Below, one piece after another: positions 42,026 to 50,827 of a stretch of DNA of 64,000 nt. The notes beneath the pieces are model-generated. The model did no database searches, was not told the DNA's origin, and worked only from the letters and a program-made list of their open reading frames with translations. The stretch covers positions 46,820-110,819 of the forward strand of contig NZ_CACSKB010000007.1 in the NCBI RefSeq assembly GCF_902706225.1. The letters are read 5' to 3'. Origin of the DNA: Microbacterium sp. 18062 (GTDB taxonomy: Bacteria; Actinomycetota; Actinomycetes; Actinomycetales; Microbacteriaceae). Numbering within the stretch: position 1 is the first letter of the stretch; each line of letters opens with the position of its first letter. Both the position numbers and the translations under genes were made by a program.

Positions 42026-43426
42026 TCAGCCCTCGGCCTCCGCCTCGGACGGGGCTCCTGCATCCGCCGCGGCATCTCCCGCGTCCGGCCTGTCGGCGCC
42101 CGCCGCACCCGCGCCGTCCGCTCCCGCGGAGTCCGTCGTGCCGCGCAGCACGCCCTCCGGCCGGATCAGCTCGCGCACCTCGGCCATGAAGCTGGTGAGC
42201 TGCTGCTGCTGCCAGCGCAACTGGCGCGTGCGGTCCTCGGCGTCGCGCAGCACGCCGGTGGAGTGCTCCATCACGGTGGTGACGATCTTCTGCGCCTTGA
42301 TCCGGGCGCGGTCGAGGTTCTCCTGGGCGCGCACCTGCGCGTCGGCCTCGATCTGCGCCGCCTGGGCGCGCATGAGCTTCTCGTAGCCGTCGGCCTTCGC
42401 CGAGATGCGCTGCGCGTGCTCTAGCGACGACGCCACCTGCTCGTTGGCGTCCGCCGTGATGCGCTCGGCGTGGGCCACGGCCTGGTTGTGCAGCACGAGG
42501 AACTCCTGCTGCGCGTCGTCCTGGCGCCGGGTCAGGGTCTCCTCGAACTCCAGCACGCGGGCGTTCATCTCGCGCACGTCGCGTTCGGTGTCGGCGCGCA
42601 GCTGGGTGGTCTCGCGGGTGACCAGGGCGCGAAGGGCGGCGGCGCCCTTCTCGGCCTCGGTGCGGATGGCGTCGGCCTCGCGCTCGGCCTGCGCCACCTT
42701 CTCGGCCGCGTGCGTCGCCTCGCGCTCGATGCGCGCCTCGTGGGCGGTGTACTCGGTCTCGATCCGCAGCCGCACCTGGTCGGCGTCGTGCTGGGCCTGG
42801 GTCGTGATGCGGTGGATGTCGGCCTGGGCGTCGGCGCGCTGGGTGTTGATCTCCTCGCGCGCGCTCTCGAGCAGGCGCTCGGCCTGGGCGGCGGCGTTCT
42901 GGATGATGAGGTTCGCCTGCTCCTCGGCGACCCGCAGCACGGCCTCGAACTGCTCGCGCGTCGACGGGTCGTCGGCGACCGAGGTCTCGCCATCCGAGGA
43001 CTCGCCCTTCGGTCCGTCGACGAGCTCGGCGCTGAGGGCGGCGATGCGCTGCTCGGACTCGGCGACCCGCGCGGTCGCGGCGGCGAGATCGGCCTCGAGT
43101 CGGTCGGTGACGGCGCGATGGGCGTCACGGGCGTCGTCGAGAGCCGCGGTGTTCGCGGCGATGACCTGCTCGATCTCGGCCTGCTGATCGGCGCGCAGCT
43201 GGTCGATCGTCTCGCGCCGGCGCGTCTCGGCCGCGGCCAGGTCGTCGCTCGAACGCTGCAGACGCGAGGTCAGCTCGGCGATCGTGGAGTCGACCTCGCC
43301 CCGGTCGTAGCCGCGGAATCCGACCGTGAACACCCCGCCCTCGGTCGGCGATCCCTGCATGAGCTCGTCGAACGGGGATGCCGCGCGGCCGTCGTTCTCG
43401 GCGGCGTCGGGGCGCGAATCGGTCAT
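42026..43426 (-). CDS. DivIVA-like long coiled-coil protein
   Basis: The 466-residue protein starts with a disordered head, then a DivIVA-like membrane-binding motif (FTVGFRGYDRGEVDSTIAEL, about 33-52), followed by very long charged coiled coils (about 50-430) with few helix breakers and a disordered Ala/Asp tail. DivIVA/Wag31 proteins recruit growth machinery to poles and septa; this is a longer paralogue resembling cellulose-synthase-associated or Scy/FilP-like proteins. GGAAGG precedes ATG 43426. It is a single gene downstream of a hairpin that ends the LLM operon. Confidence 0.78.
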   Translation of the reverse strand: MTDSRPDAAENDGRAASPFDELMQGSPTEGGVFTVGFRGYDRGEVDSTIAELTSRLQRSSDDLAAAETRRRETIDQLRADQQAEIEQVIAANTAALDDARDAHRAVTDRLEADLAAATARVAESEQRIAALSAELVDGPKGESSDGETSVADDPSTREQFEAVLRVAEEQANLIIQNAAAQAERLLESAREEINTQRADAQADIHRITTQAQHDADQVRLRIETEYTAHEARIEREATHAAEKVAQAEREADAIRTEAEKGAAALRALVTRETTQLRADTERDVREMNARVLEFEETLTRRQDDAQQEFLVLHNQAVAHAERITADANEQVASSLEHAQRISAKADGYEKLMRAQAAQIEADAQVRAQENLDRARIKAQKIVTTVMEHSTGVLRDAEDRTRQLRWQQQQLTSFMAEVRELIRPEGVLRGTTDSAGADGAGAAGADRPDAGDAAADAGAPSEAEAEG

Positions 43427-43554
43427 GGCGGGCCTTCCGGTCGGAGCGTGACGCCGATCGCCGTGTGCGGGGCGGATCGACGAGGACGAGCCCAGTCTTC
43501 CCGATCCACCTGTGGAGTCGCCAGCACGGATGCTGGCCGCTCCGTCAACCCTGC

Positions 43555-43606
43555 GTGTCTCACTTGTGCAGGTCTCGCGGCTCGTCCGTCTGCACAACTG
43601 AGACAC
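43555..43606. terminator. Long inverted repeat after the LLM operon
   Basis: GTGTCTCACTTGTGCAG (43555-43571) pairs with CTGCACAACTGAGACAC (43590-43606) except at one position, across an 18-nt loop. A smaller perfect hairpin CCAGCA-CGGA-TGCTGG is at 43521-43536, and part of the motif (GGTTGTGCAG) recurs near 43635. It is downstream of the LLM stop at 43650 and probably ends that operon. Confidence 0.55.
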
Positions 43607-43649
43607 GGATGCTGAGCCGATCCCTGGGCGCCTCGGTTGTGCAGCTCGC

Positions 43650-44966
43650 TCAGCGACTCGACGTTCCCTGCTCCGCGAAGGCACTGGATCGCTGGTCCGT
43701 CACGCCGAGGTGGGAGCGGAGGGTGACGCCTTCGTAGTCCGCGGGGTACGAGCCCCGGGCACGGAGGGCGGGGACGACCTCGTCGACGAAGCGGTCGAGC
43801 CCGGTCGGGGTGAGCGACGGGATGACGACGAACCCGTCGGTGGCGCCGCTCTGCACGACCGCGTCGATCTGCGCGGCGATGCTCTCGCCGGTGCCGACGA
43901 ACCGGGGCGGTGCCGCCTGCGCGATCGCCAGCTCGTGCACGCTGAGGCCCTCGTCCGCCGCCCGGCGGGCCCACTCGCGTGCGGTCGCCTCGCGGTCGCC
44001 GAGGAGCAGCGCGCGGCCTTTGCTGAGGGCGGCATCCGGCTCCGCCTCCGCGGGGTCGGGGAGCGGGCCGTCGGGGTCGAGCTCGGGGAACGTACGACCC
44101 CAGACCGCTTCGACGGCGCGCACGGCCGTCGCCGCGCTCACCTGCGCGCGCACCTCGGCGCGGGCGAGACGGGCGGCGTCCGCCTCGTCGTCGCCGATGA
44201 CGAAGGTCGCCGCCGGCAGGATCCGGAGGTCGTCGCGCGACCTGCCGGCACGGACGAGGCGGTCGGTCATGTCGGCGGCGAACTCCGCGGCGGCGTCCTG
44301 CTCGGAGAAGGGGGAGAAGATCGCGTCGGCGTGACGCGCGGCCATGTCGCGACCCTCGTCGGACACCCCGGCCTGCACGACGACGGGCCGCCCCTGGGGA
44401 CTCGCCGGGATGCGCGCCGGCGCGACGACGTCGAAGAACCTCGACGCGTGTCGCACCGTGTCGCCCGTCTCCGCCGCCGTCCACACCCGGTTCGCGAGCG
44501 CGATGAAGTCGGACGCCCGCTCGTAGCGGTCGGCGTGCGCGAGGTATCCGCCGCGACGGAAGTTCGCGCCGGTGAACGCGTCGGAGCTCGTCACGACGTT
44601 CCAGCCCGCCCTGCCTCCCGACACGGCATCCAGCGACAGCAGCTGCCGCGCCAGCTCGAACGGCTCGTTGTAGGTGGAGTTGAGCGTCGCGACCAGCCCG
44701 AGGCGCGAGGTCACCGCCGCGACCGATGCGAGGACGGTGAGCGAGTCGGGGCGTCCGACGACGTCGAGGTCGTGGATGAGGCCGGCGTGCTCGCGCAGGC
44801 GCAACCCCTCGGCGAGGAACAGGAAGTCGAAGGCGCCGCGCTCGGCGGTGCGCGCGAAGTGCTCGAACGACGAGAAGTCCGTCTGGCTGCCCGAACGGGG
44901 ATCCGACCAGATCGTGGTGCTGTTGACGCCGGGGAAGTGGGCGGCGAGGTGCACCCGGCGGGTCAT
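43650..44966 (-). CDS. LLM flavin-dependent monooxygenase, NtaA/SnaA/DszA type
   Basis: The 438-residue protein shows the usual marks: GGRAGWNVVTSSDAFTGANF, DRYERASDFIALANRVW, RPVVVQAGVSDEGRDMAARH and DGFVVIPSLTPTGLDRFVDE. It should be an FMNH2-dependent C-S or C-N cleaving monooxygenase. It is the third gene of a coupled operon (aminotransferase, GNAT-LLM fusion, LLM), with ATGA overlap to the fusion gene. Pairing with a degenerate LLM next door suggests a heterodimer like bacterial luciferase; this is inference. Confidence 0.87.
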   Translation of the reverse strand: MTRRVHLAAHFPGVNSTTIWSDPRSGSQTDFSSFEHFARTAERGAFDFLFLAEGLRLREHAGLIHDLDVVGRPDSLTVLASVAAVTSRLGLVATLNSTYNEPFELARQLLSLDAVSGGRAGWNVVTSSDAFTGANFRRGGYLAHADRYERASDFIALANRVWTAAETGDTVRHASRFFDVVAPARIPASPQGRPVVVQAGVSDEGRDMAARHADAIFSPFSEQDAAAEFAADMTDRLVRAGRSRDDLRILPAATFVIGDDEADAARLARAEVRAQVSAATAVRAVEAVWGRTFPELDPDGPLPDPAEAEPDAALSKGRALLLGDREATAREWARRAADEGLSVHELAIAQAAPPRFVGTGESIAAQIDAVVQSGATDGFVVIPSLTPTGLDRFVDEVVPALRARGSYPADYEGVTLRSHLGVTDQRSSAFAEQGTSSR

Positions 44967-46384
44967 GCGTCCACCCGGCTCTCGGCCTCGCGCGCGTATC
45001 GGCTCGCCGGACGCGGCAGTCCCAGTCGTTCGCGGAAGGATGCGGCCGGCGCGGCGGTCGCGAAGGGGGCGAGCGCCGCGGCCCACTCGTCGGGCGCGGC
45101 CGGGATGCGGTCGAACACGAGCACGGCGCCGTCCGCGCCGGCGTCGTGCCGGAGCGTCGCGAGCGTCTCCCGCACGCAACCGGGGGTGGTGGTGCAGGCG
45201 TCGACGTCGACGAGGACGGTCGGCGCCCGTCCGGCGTCGGCGGCGGCGTCGCGCGCCCGGGCGAGGTCCTCCGGGTGCACGCGGAGGACCTCGGCCGTCG
45301 CCGATCCCGCCGCGAGGGCCGCGGCATCGCCCCGTCCCACCTGCACGACGACCGGCGGCAGTCCCTGGACCGACCGCGGCACGATGGACGGCCCGACGAC
45401 GCGGAAGTGCTCGCCGACGAAGTCGATGCGGTGCACGCGCGCACGGTCGATGTATCGGCCCGTGGCCACGTCGCGGATGATCGCGTCATCCTCCCAGCTG
45501 TCCCAGAGCCGGCGCGACACCTCGATCGCCTCCAGGGCCTCGGCCCAGGCGTCGTCGGGGCCGGGGGCGGCGCGGCGTCCGAACAGGGCGGCATCCGACT
45601 CGGATATGGAGACCGTGGGCTGCCATCCGGCTCGCCCGAGAGAGGTGAGGTCGAGGGTCTGAACGGCCTTGGACAGGTGGAACGGCTCGGTGTGGGTGAC
45701 GGCGACGGCGGGGACGAGCGCGATCCGGGTGGTCGCCGGGGCGATCACGGCGGCGAGCGTCACTGCGTCGATCGCCACCTCGCCCTCGGCGGGGACGGGC
45801 ACGTCCCGGACGACGAGCAGGTCCGCGCCGGCACGATCGAACGCGCGGGCGGCGACCGCCGCCTGCGTCGCGAGGGCGGCGCCCCGTGCGGCGGCGGCGG
45901 GCAGCTCCACGCCGACCAGCAGCGGCTCGAGCGGCTTCGCGAAGTATCGCCCGAGGCCGCGCGCGTTCGTGTAGTGGCCGAAGGGCGGGATCGGCAGCCA
46001 GCCTTCGCGCGCATAGAGGGCGATGGCCTCCGGCTGCCGTTCGCCGGTCTCGAGCACGATGTCGCGGTATCCCTCTTCGCGAGCGATCGCTTCGACCTCG
46101 GCGAGCACGAGCGCCGCGAGCCCGCGGCGGCGGTGGCCGGGCGCGACGAACACCCGCTTGATCTCCGCGTGCCCGTGGGTGCGCTTGAGCGCCGCGGTGG
46201 CGACGGCCGCGCCGTCGACGTACGCGACGACGACCGCGATGATCTCGGCCGGGTCGACGGCCACGGCGTCGGCCGGGTCGAGCACGTCGGCGTACCGCGG
46301 TCGCAGCTCGGTGTCCATGCGCGCTCGCAGCGCGGTCGGTGCGGCATCCGTCCACGCCTCGCGGCGGACGCTCGGCCGCGTCAC
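44963..46384 (-). CDS. GNAT acetyltransferase fused to a degenerate LLM domain
   Basis: The 473-residue protein joins a GNAT domain (about 1-155) to an LLM-like domain (about 155-473). The GNAT acetyl-CoA loop is VFVAPGHRRRGLAALVL. The LLM part is shorter than its relatives and diverged at both cofactor sites: LGRAGWQPTVS replaces the usual GRAGWNVVTS, and VVVQVGRGDAA replaces QAGxSxxG. It may have lost FMN binding and act as a partner subunit of the intact LLM downstream. The fusion is a single open frame coupled on both sides (GTGA, ATGA), so it is not an assembly join. Confidence 0.82.
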   Translation of the reverse strand: MTRPSVRREAWTDAAPTALRARMDTELRPRYADVLDPADAVAVDPAEIIAVVVAYVDGAAVATAALKRTHGHAEIKRVFVAPGHRRRGLAALVLAEVEAIAREEGYRDIVLETGERQPEAIALYAREGWLPIPPFGHYTNARGLGRYFAKPLEPLLVGVELPAAAARGAALATQAAVAARAFDRAGADLLVVRDVPVPAEGEVAIDAVTLAAVIAPATTRIALVPAVAVTHTEPFHLSKAVQTLDLTSLGRAGWQPTVSISESDAALFGRRAAPGPDDAWAEALEAIEVSRRLWDSWEDDAIIRDVATGRYIDRARVHRIDFVGEHFRVVGPSIVPRSVQGLPPVVVQVGRGDAAALAAGSATAEVLRVHPEDLARARDAAADAGRAPTVLVDVDACTTTPGCVRETLATLRHDAGADGAVLVFDRIPAAPDEWAAALAPFATAAPAASFRERLGLPRPASRYAREAESRVDA

Positions 46385-47571
46385 GCGGTCACCCGGGCGT
46401 AGGCCCGCCCGATCCGTGTCGCCGCCTCGCCCAGCTGCCCGACGGTCGCCTGACCGAACGACACGCGCGCGTGCCGGCGGCTCGCGGCGGCGTCCCCGAC
46501 GACGGAGAACTGGCTGCCGGGCAGGAACACGACCCCCTCCTCGGCGGCGGCTGCCGCCAGCGCGTCGACGTCGACGGCGGGATCGGTGAAGCGCGGCCAG
46601 GCGAACACGCCGCCCTCGGGCACGTCGACGTCGACGGCGTCGCCGAGCTCTGCCCGCAGGCCCCCGACGAGGGCGAGCGCGCGCTCCCGGTAGAGGACGG
46701 ATGCGGCGGCGACCGTGCGGTCGAAGAGGCCGTCGCTCGTGACCAGGCGCCCCACGACCTCCTGGAGCAGGCTCGACGCGTGCTGGTCCTGCCGCGACCG
46801 CAGGTCGAGCAGGCCGGGGACGAGCCACTCCGGCGCCACCGTCCAGCCGAGACGCAGGCCCGGGCCGAGCGTCTTCGAGAACGTGTTCACCCGCACGACG
46901 CGGTCGCTGTCGAGATCGAGGTCGGCGACGGGGGCGCCGTCGCCTCGCAGCGCGGAGTACGGGTTGTCGGAGACGACGACGAAGCCGTACAGCTCGGCGA
47001 GCTCGACGAGGCGCGTGCGGCGATCGGCGGCCAGCACGCTGCCGGTGGGGTTCTGGAAGTCCGGCACGACGTACAGCGCGCGCGGGCGCGCACCGGCACG
47101 GAGGAGGTCCGCGAGCGCATCGACGTCGAGGCCCTCGGCGTCGACCGGCACGGCGTCCACCCGTGCGCCGGTGAGCTGGAGCGTCTTGACCGCGAGCGGG
47201 TAGACCGGGTTCTCGACCAGGACGAGATCGCCGGGGTCGACGACGGCCAGGAGCGTGAGCGACAGACCGTGCAACGCCCCGTTGGTGATCACCACGCGCG
47301 CGGCGTCCGCGCCCTCGCGCGCGCCGGCCCACGCCCTCAGCCCGGCGTCGCCCTGGTGCCCGGTGTAGTCCAGCGCGCGCGCCGCGGTCTCGGGGTCGGC
47401 GAGCACGGCCTCGGTGAGGCGGGCGAGCTCCGCTCGGGGAAGCGGCTCGATCGCGGGGGAGCCGCCGGTGAGGTGGATCGCGTCGTCGGCGACGCGGCCG
47501 AGCACAGCCCCGAAGCTGCTCGGGGCGACCAGTCCGCTCACTCGCTCGGCGAGGAAGGTCTGCGTAGTCAT
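46381..47571 (-). CDS. Class I/II PLP aminotransferase (MocR/ARO8-like)
   Basis: The 396-residue enzyme is a fold-type I aminotransferase. It has VPDFQNPTGSVL, SDNPYSALRGDG and the PLP Lys in NTFSKTLGPGLRLGW. The sequence style (ITNGALHGLSLTLLAVVDPG) is that of the ARO8/2-aminoadipate group, which acts on aromatic or branched amino acids. It is the first gene of an operon with the GNAT-LLM fusion and an LLM, and is divergent from a LuxR-type regulator. It may transaminate a product of the LLM reaction. Confidence 0.85.
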   Translation of the reverse strand: MTTQTFLAERVSGLVAPSSFGAVLGRVADDAIHLTGGSPAIEPLPRAELARLTEAVLADPETAARALDYTGHQGDAGLRAWAGAREGADAARVVITNGALHGLSLTLLAVVDPGDLVLVENPVYPLAVKTLQLTGARVDAVPVDAEGLDVDALADLLRAGARPRALYVVPDFQNPTGSVLAADRRTRLVELAELYGFVVVSDNPYSALRGDGAPVADLDLDSDRVVRVNTFSKTLGPGLRLGWTVAPEWLVPGLLDLRSRQDQHASSLLQEVVGRLVTSDGLFDRTVAAASVLYRERALALVGGLRAELGDAVDVDVPEGGVFAWPRFTDPAVDVDALAAAAAEEGVVFLPGSQFSVVGDAAASRRHARVSFGQATVGQLGEAATRIGRAYARVTA

Positions 47572-47778
47572 GCGTTCTCCTGTCGTGATCGCCCGGGTCG
47601 GCGGTCCACGGGTCCAGCCCTCCGGAGCGACTCGGGAGGCCCTCCTCGGGGGCTTCGAGTCAACCGCGCCGTGCGCGCCGCGTCCTTCCGGGCGTCATCC
47701 GGCGTAGCAGTCGGTGCGCCCCGCGCACGGCGGATCGGCCGCCGGCGCGTCGGACGACGGATGACGGCAGATGACGAG

Positions 47779-47813
47779 GGGTCGTTCGACCCTCCGCGGG
47801 ACGCACGTAGCGT
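47779..47813 (+). promoter_or_regulatory. Dyad and -10 upstream of the LuxR-fusion gene
   Basis: GGGTCGTTCGACCC (47779-47792) is a perfect inverted repeat. The -10 hexamer TAGCGT is at 47808-47813, about 27 bp before ATG 47840. The dyad lies near the -35 and could be an autoregulatory site. Confidence 0.45.
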
Positions 47814-47839
47814 GCTGCTGTCGATGAGGGGAGATCGCG

Positions 47840-49549
47840 ATGACCGCTTCCGTTCCGGTCGATCGGGTGTGGGCGATCGATGCACATGATCGACACGACT
47901 GCGCGCCCGCGGACTTCTTCGCCGAGTGGCCGGAGCTTCGTGCGTACGCGGTCGCCGCGCGGGGGCTCGAACGCGGCGCGATCGCCTTCACCCATCTGGC
48001 CGGCTCGACCTGGTACCGCGTGACGGTGCGCGAGAGCACGACCGGCGTGATCGAGCTCGTCGGCGAACGGCGCGCCGCCCCGAACGGGCTCACGGCGCGC
48101 GAGCTCGACGTGCTGACGCTCGTGGCCTGCGGTCTGGGCAACACCGAGATCGCCCGGGCGCTCGGGATCGGGGCGACCACGGTGCGCACGCGTGTCGAGC
48201 GCATCCTCGCCCGCCTGTCGGTGACCAGCCGCACCGCGGCCGCGGCACTCGCGGTCGACTCCGGCATCCTTCGGCTCCCCCTGCCCGCGCCCGTCTCGGG
48301 GTCCTCCGATCTCGGGGTCGTGGCGCTCGAGCGGGCGCGGCTGGGCGACGAGCCGGCCGTGCCGCTGCGGAGGGCCTGGCGGCACGGCGCGCCCGCCGCG
48401 CGCCGCCCCTTCCGGCTGGTGAGCGTGCTGCCCTCGACGCCCGACGGCGAGGCCCGTCGACGCGGGAGCGACCTCGCGGTGCGGGCGGTCAACGCCCGCG
48501 GCGGCGTGCACGGCCGCGGGATCGAGCACGTCGTGATCCGCGGCGACGATCCCGGCGTCGACGGGGATGCGGCGCTCTCGGCCGCCGTCGACGCCGGCGC
48601 CGACGCCGTGAGCTGGGCGATCCGCGACGACGTGCTCGACCCGGTCGCCCTCGTCCGGCAGGCGGGCCGGATCGGGCGCCCGTTCCTCCATTCTCTGGGG
48701 AGTGCGGAAGCCGTCGAGGCCGTCCGCGGCACCGACCGCCTGAACAACGTCTTCCAGACGTGTCCCGGCCTGAACGTGTACGCGCGCGGGTTCGCCGGCG
48801 TCGTGCAGGACGCGCATCGCCGTGGCATCGTCGGTGGCGGCGACCGGCGCATCGTGGTCATCGGCGAGGACCCCACCCGGGTCGGCAGCGTCGCACCCGG
48901 GGCGACCGGGGTCGACCTGGTCGTCGTGCGCTCGCCCGAGGACTGGGCGGACGAGGTCGCCCGCATCCGCTCCTCGCCGCCGTGGGGGATCCTCGTCGCG
49001 ACCTGGGATCCCGTCTCCCTGGACCGCTTCCTGGACGCCTTCTTCGCCGATCCGTTCCCCTCCCTCGTGCAGGCGGTGTGGGTGCCCGGCACCGAGGCGT
49101 TCGAGCGGCCTCTCGAGGACGGCGTGATCTGGGCGTCGAACATCGGGCGCTACCGCGACGGCATCGCCGTGCGGTTCGAGCGGGCGTACCGGGAGGTCTA
49201 CGGGGCACAGCCCTCGACGCCGGCGGGCGTCGGCTACGACGTCGTGCAGATCATGGCGCGGGCATGGCGCGACGCGTGGCGTCCGGACTCGGCGACGTCC
49301 GTCGTCGACGCCGTGCACGACGACGTCTACCGGGGGGTCAATGGACCCTACTTCTTCGGCTCCCCCGGGCAGGCGTCGTTGTCGTATCCGCACGAGACGC
49401 CGGACGGCTCGCTCGGGCACGCCCGCTTCACGTATCAGGTGCAGAACGGGGAGCACCGGGTGGTCGGTCCGTCGAGCCTCGCGACGTCGCGCGTCGAGAC
49501 CCCGTGGTGGTTCGCACGCGATAACCGCGTGTTACGCCGGGCGGGGTGA
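47840..49549 (+). CDS. LuxR-type HTH fused to a periplasmic-binding-fold sensor domain
   Basis: The 569-residue protein starts with about 80 residues of unknown fold, then a LuxR/GerE helix-turn-helix (about 82-145: LTARELDVLTLVACGLGNTE). From about 190 to 530 it has a branched-chain amino acid type binding fold (FRLVSVLPSTPDGEARRRG and AVRAVNARGGVHG at its start). There is no signal peptide or membrane helix, so a cytoplasmic binding domain senses a small molecule and controls DNA binding. It sits between two divergent operons with LLM enzymes and an importer, and probably regulates one or both. GAGGGGAGA precedes the ATG. Confidence 0.8.
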   Translation: MTASVPVDRVWAIDAHDRHDCAPADFFAEWPELRAYAVAARGLERGAIAFTHLAGSTWYRVTVRESTTGVIELVGERRAAPNGLTARELDVLTLVACGLGNTEIARALGIGATTVRTRVERILARLSVTSRTAAAALAVDSGILRLPLPAPVSGSSDLGVVALERARLGDEPAVPLRRAWRHGAPAARRPFRLVSVLPSTPDGEARRRGSDLAVRAVNARGGVHGRGIEHVVIRGDDPGVDGDAALSAAVDAGADAVSWAIRDDVLDPVALVRQAGRIGRPFLHSLGSAEAVEAVRGTDRLNNVFQTCPGLNVYARGFAGVVQDAHRRGIVGGGDRRIVVIGEDPTRVGSVAPGATGVDLVVVRSPEDWADEVARIRSSPPWGILVATWDPVSLDRFLDAFFADPFPSLVQAVWVPGTEAFERPLEDGVIWASNIGRYRDGIAVRFERAYREVYGAQPSTPAGVGYDVVQIMARAWRDAWRPDSATSVVDAVHDDVYRGVNGPYFFGSPGQASLSYPHETPDGSLGHARFTYQVQNGEHRVVGPSSLATSRVETPWWFARDNRVLRRAG

Positions 49550-49605
49550 GCTCGGACGGGCCTGCTCAAGATGGGGGACCTCGTCCCCGACCCTGGAGTG
49601 AGCCC

Positions 49606-50823
49606 GTGACCTCCCCCTTCATCCTCAACGCGGTGCTGCGTGGGCAGCTCGGCGGCCACACGGCCGCGTGGCGCGTGTCGCGGGCCCGCATCGAGGACAA
49701 CACGACCCTCGAGTACTGGACGGAGCTCGCCGGCATCCTCGAGGGCGCGCGCTTCGACACGCTCTTCCTCGCCGACACGCTCGCGGTGCCGGACGACCCC
49801 GCGACACCCCTGCAGTGGCCGCTCGACCCCTTCATCCTCATCGCCGCGCTCGCCGCATCCACGCGGTCGATAGGCCTCGTCGCCACGCACTCGACGACCT
49901 TCAACGACCCGTTCACCACGGCGCGCCAGCTCGCGTCGATCGATCACCTCACCGGCGGCCGCGCCGGGTGGAACGTCGTGACGAGCCTCGACGACAACGC
50001 CGCGCTCAACTACGGCCGCGACCGGCTGCCCGAGCACGACCTGCGGTACGACATCGCGCAGGACTACGTGTCGGCGGTCGTCGAGCTGCTCCACGGCTGG
50101 GAGCCCGACGCGCTCGTGGCCGACCGCGAGTCCGGAGAGCTCGTGCGCCGCGACGCCGTTCGCACGGTCGATCACGTGGGCCCGTTCCATCGGGTGCGCG
50201 GTCCGCTTCTGACGACCCGCACGCCGCAGACCGTTCCGCTCATCGCCCAGGCGGGAGGATCGCCCGCGGGGATCGACCTCGCCGGCCGCCATGCGGACAT
50301 CGTCTACACGCGTCAGCTCGACCTCGACGCGTCGATCGACTACCGCAGGCGGGCGCGGGCGGCAGCGGTCGAGCACGGCCGCGCGGCGGATGCGGTCCGC
50401 ATCCTGCCCGGCGTCGTTCCGGTGGTGGCGTCGTCGCGGGATGCCGCATGGCAGCGCGTACGGGACCTGCGCGCCTCGGACGATGCCGCCCGTGCGCGGT
50501 TCGGCTACGCGCCGGGCGGGCCCGCCGCGGAGAGCTCCGGTCATCGCGTGCTCGCCGGCACCGCCGTCGAGATCGCCGACGACATCTCGCGCTGGCACGA
50601 GGCGGGCGCCTTGGACGGGATCAGCGTGCACGTGAACGTCCTCCCCGACGACCTCGAGGTGTTCGTCGACGCCGTCGTGCCGATCCTCCGCGACCGCGGA
50701 CTCGCGTCATCGGACTACGCCCCGGGCACGGTTCGGGAGCGCCTTGGACTCTCGGCACCGGCGCCCGACGAGTCGGCCTTCTCGCCGCGGTGGCAGCCCG
50801 AGGCGCTCGGGACGGGGCGGTGA
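49606..50823 (+). CDS. LLM flavin-dependent monooxygenase, NtaA/SnaA/DszA type
   Basis: The 405-residue protein has GGRAGWNVVTSLDDNAALNY, LRYDIAQDYVSAVVELLHGW, LIAQAGGSPAGIDLAGRHAD and the C-terminal DGISVHVNVLPDDLEVFVDA. It is shorter than the other members here. It should use reduced FMN to oxidise a substrate brought in by the ABC importer that follows in the same operon. GTG 49606 has GGAG seven nt upstream. The permease gene starts 4 bp after its stop. Confidence 0.87.
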   Translation: MTSPFILNAVLRGQLGGHTAAWRVSRARIEDNTTLEYWTELAGILEGARFDTLFLADTLAVPDDPATPLQWPLDPFILIAALAASTRSIGLVATHSTTFNDPFTTARQLASIDHLTGGRAGWNVVTSLDDNAALNYGRDRLPEHDLRYDIAQDYVSAVVELLHGWEPDALVADRESGELVRRDAVRTVDHVGPFHRVRGPLLTTRTPQTVPLIAQAGGSPAGIDLAGRHADIVYTRQLDLDASIDYRRRARAAAVEHGRAADAVRILPGVVPVVASSRDAAWQRVRDLRASDDAARARFGYAPGGPAAESSGHRVLAGTAVEIADDISRWHEAGALDGISVHVNVLPDDLEVFVDAVVPILRDRGLASSDYAPGTVRERLGLSAPAPDESAFSPRWQPEALGTGR

Positions 50824-50827
50824 TCGC

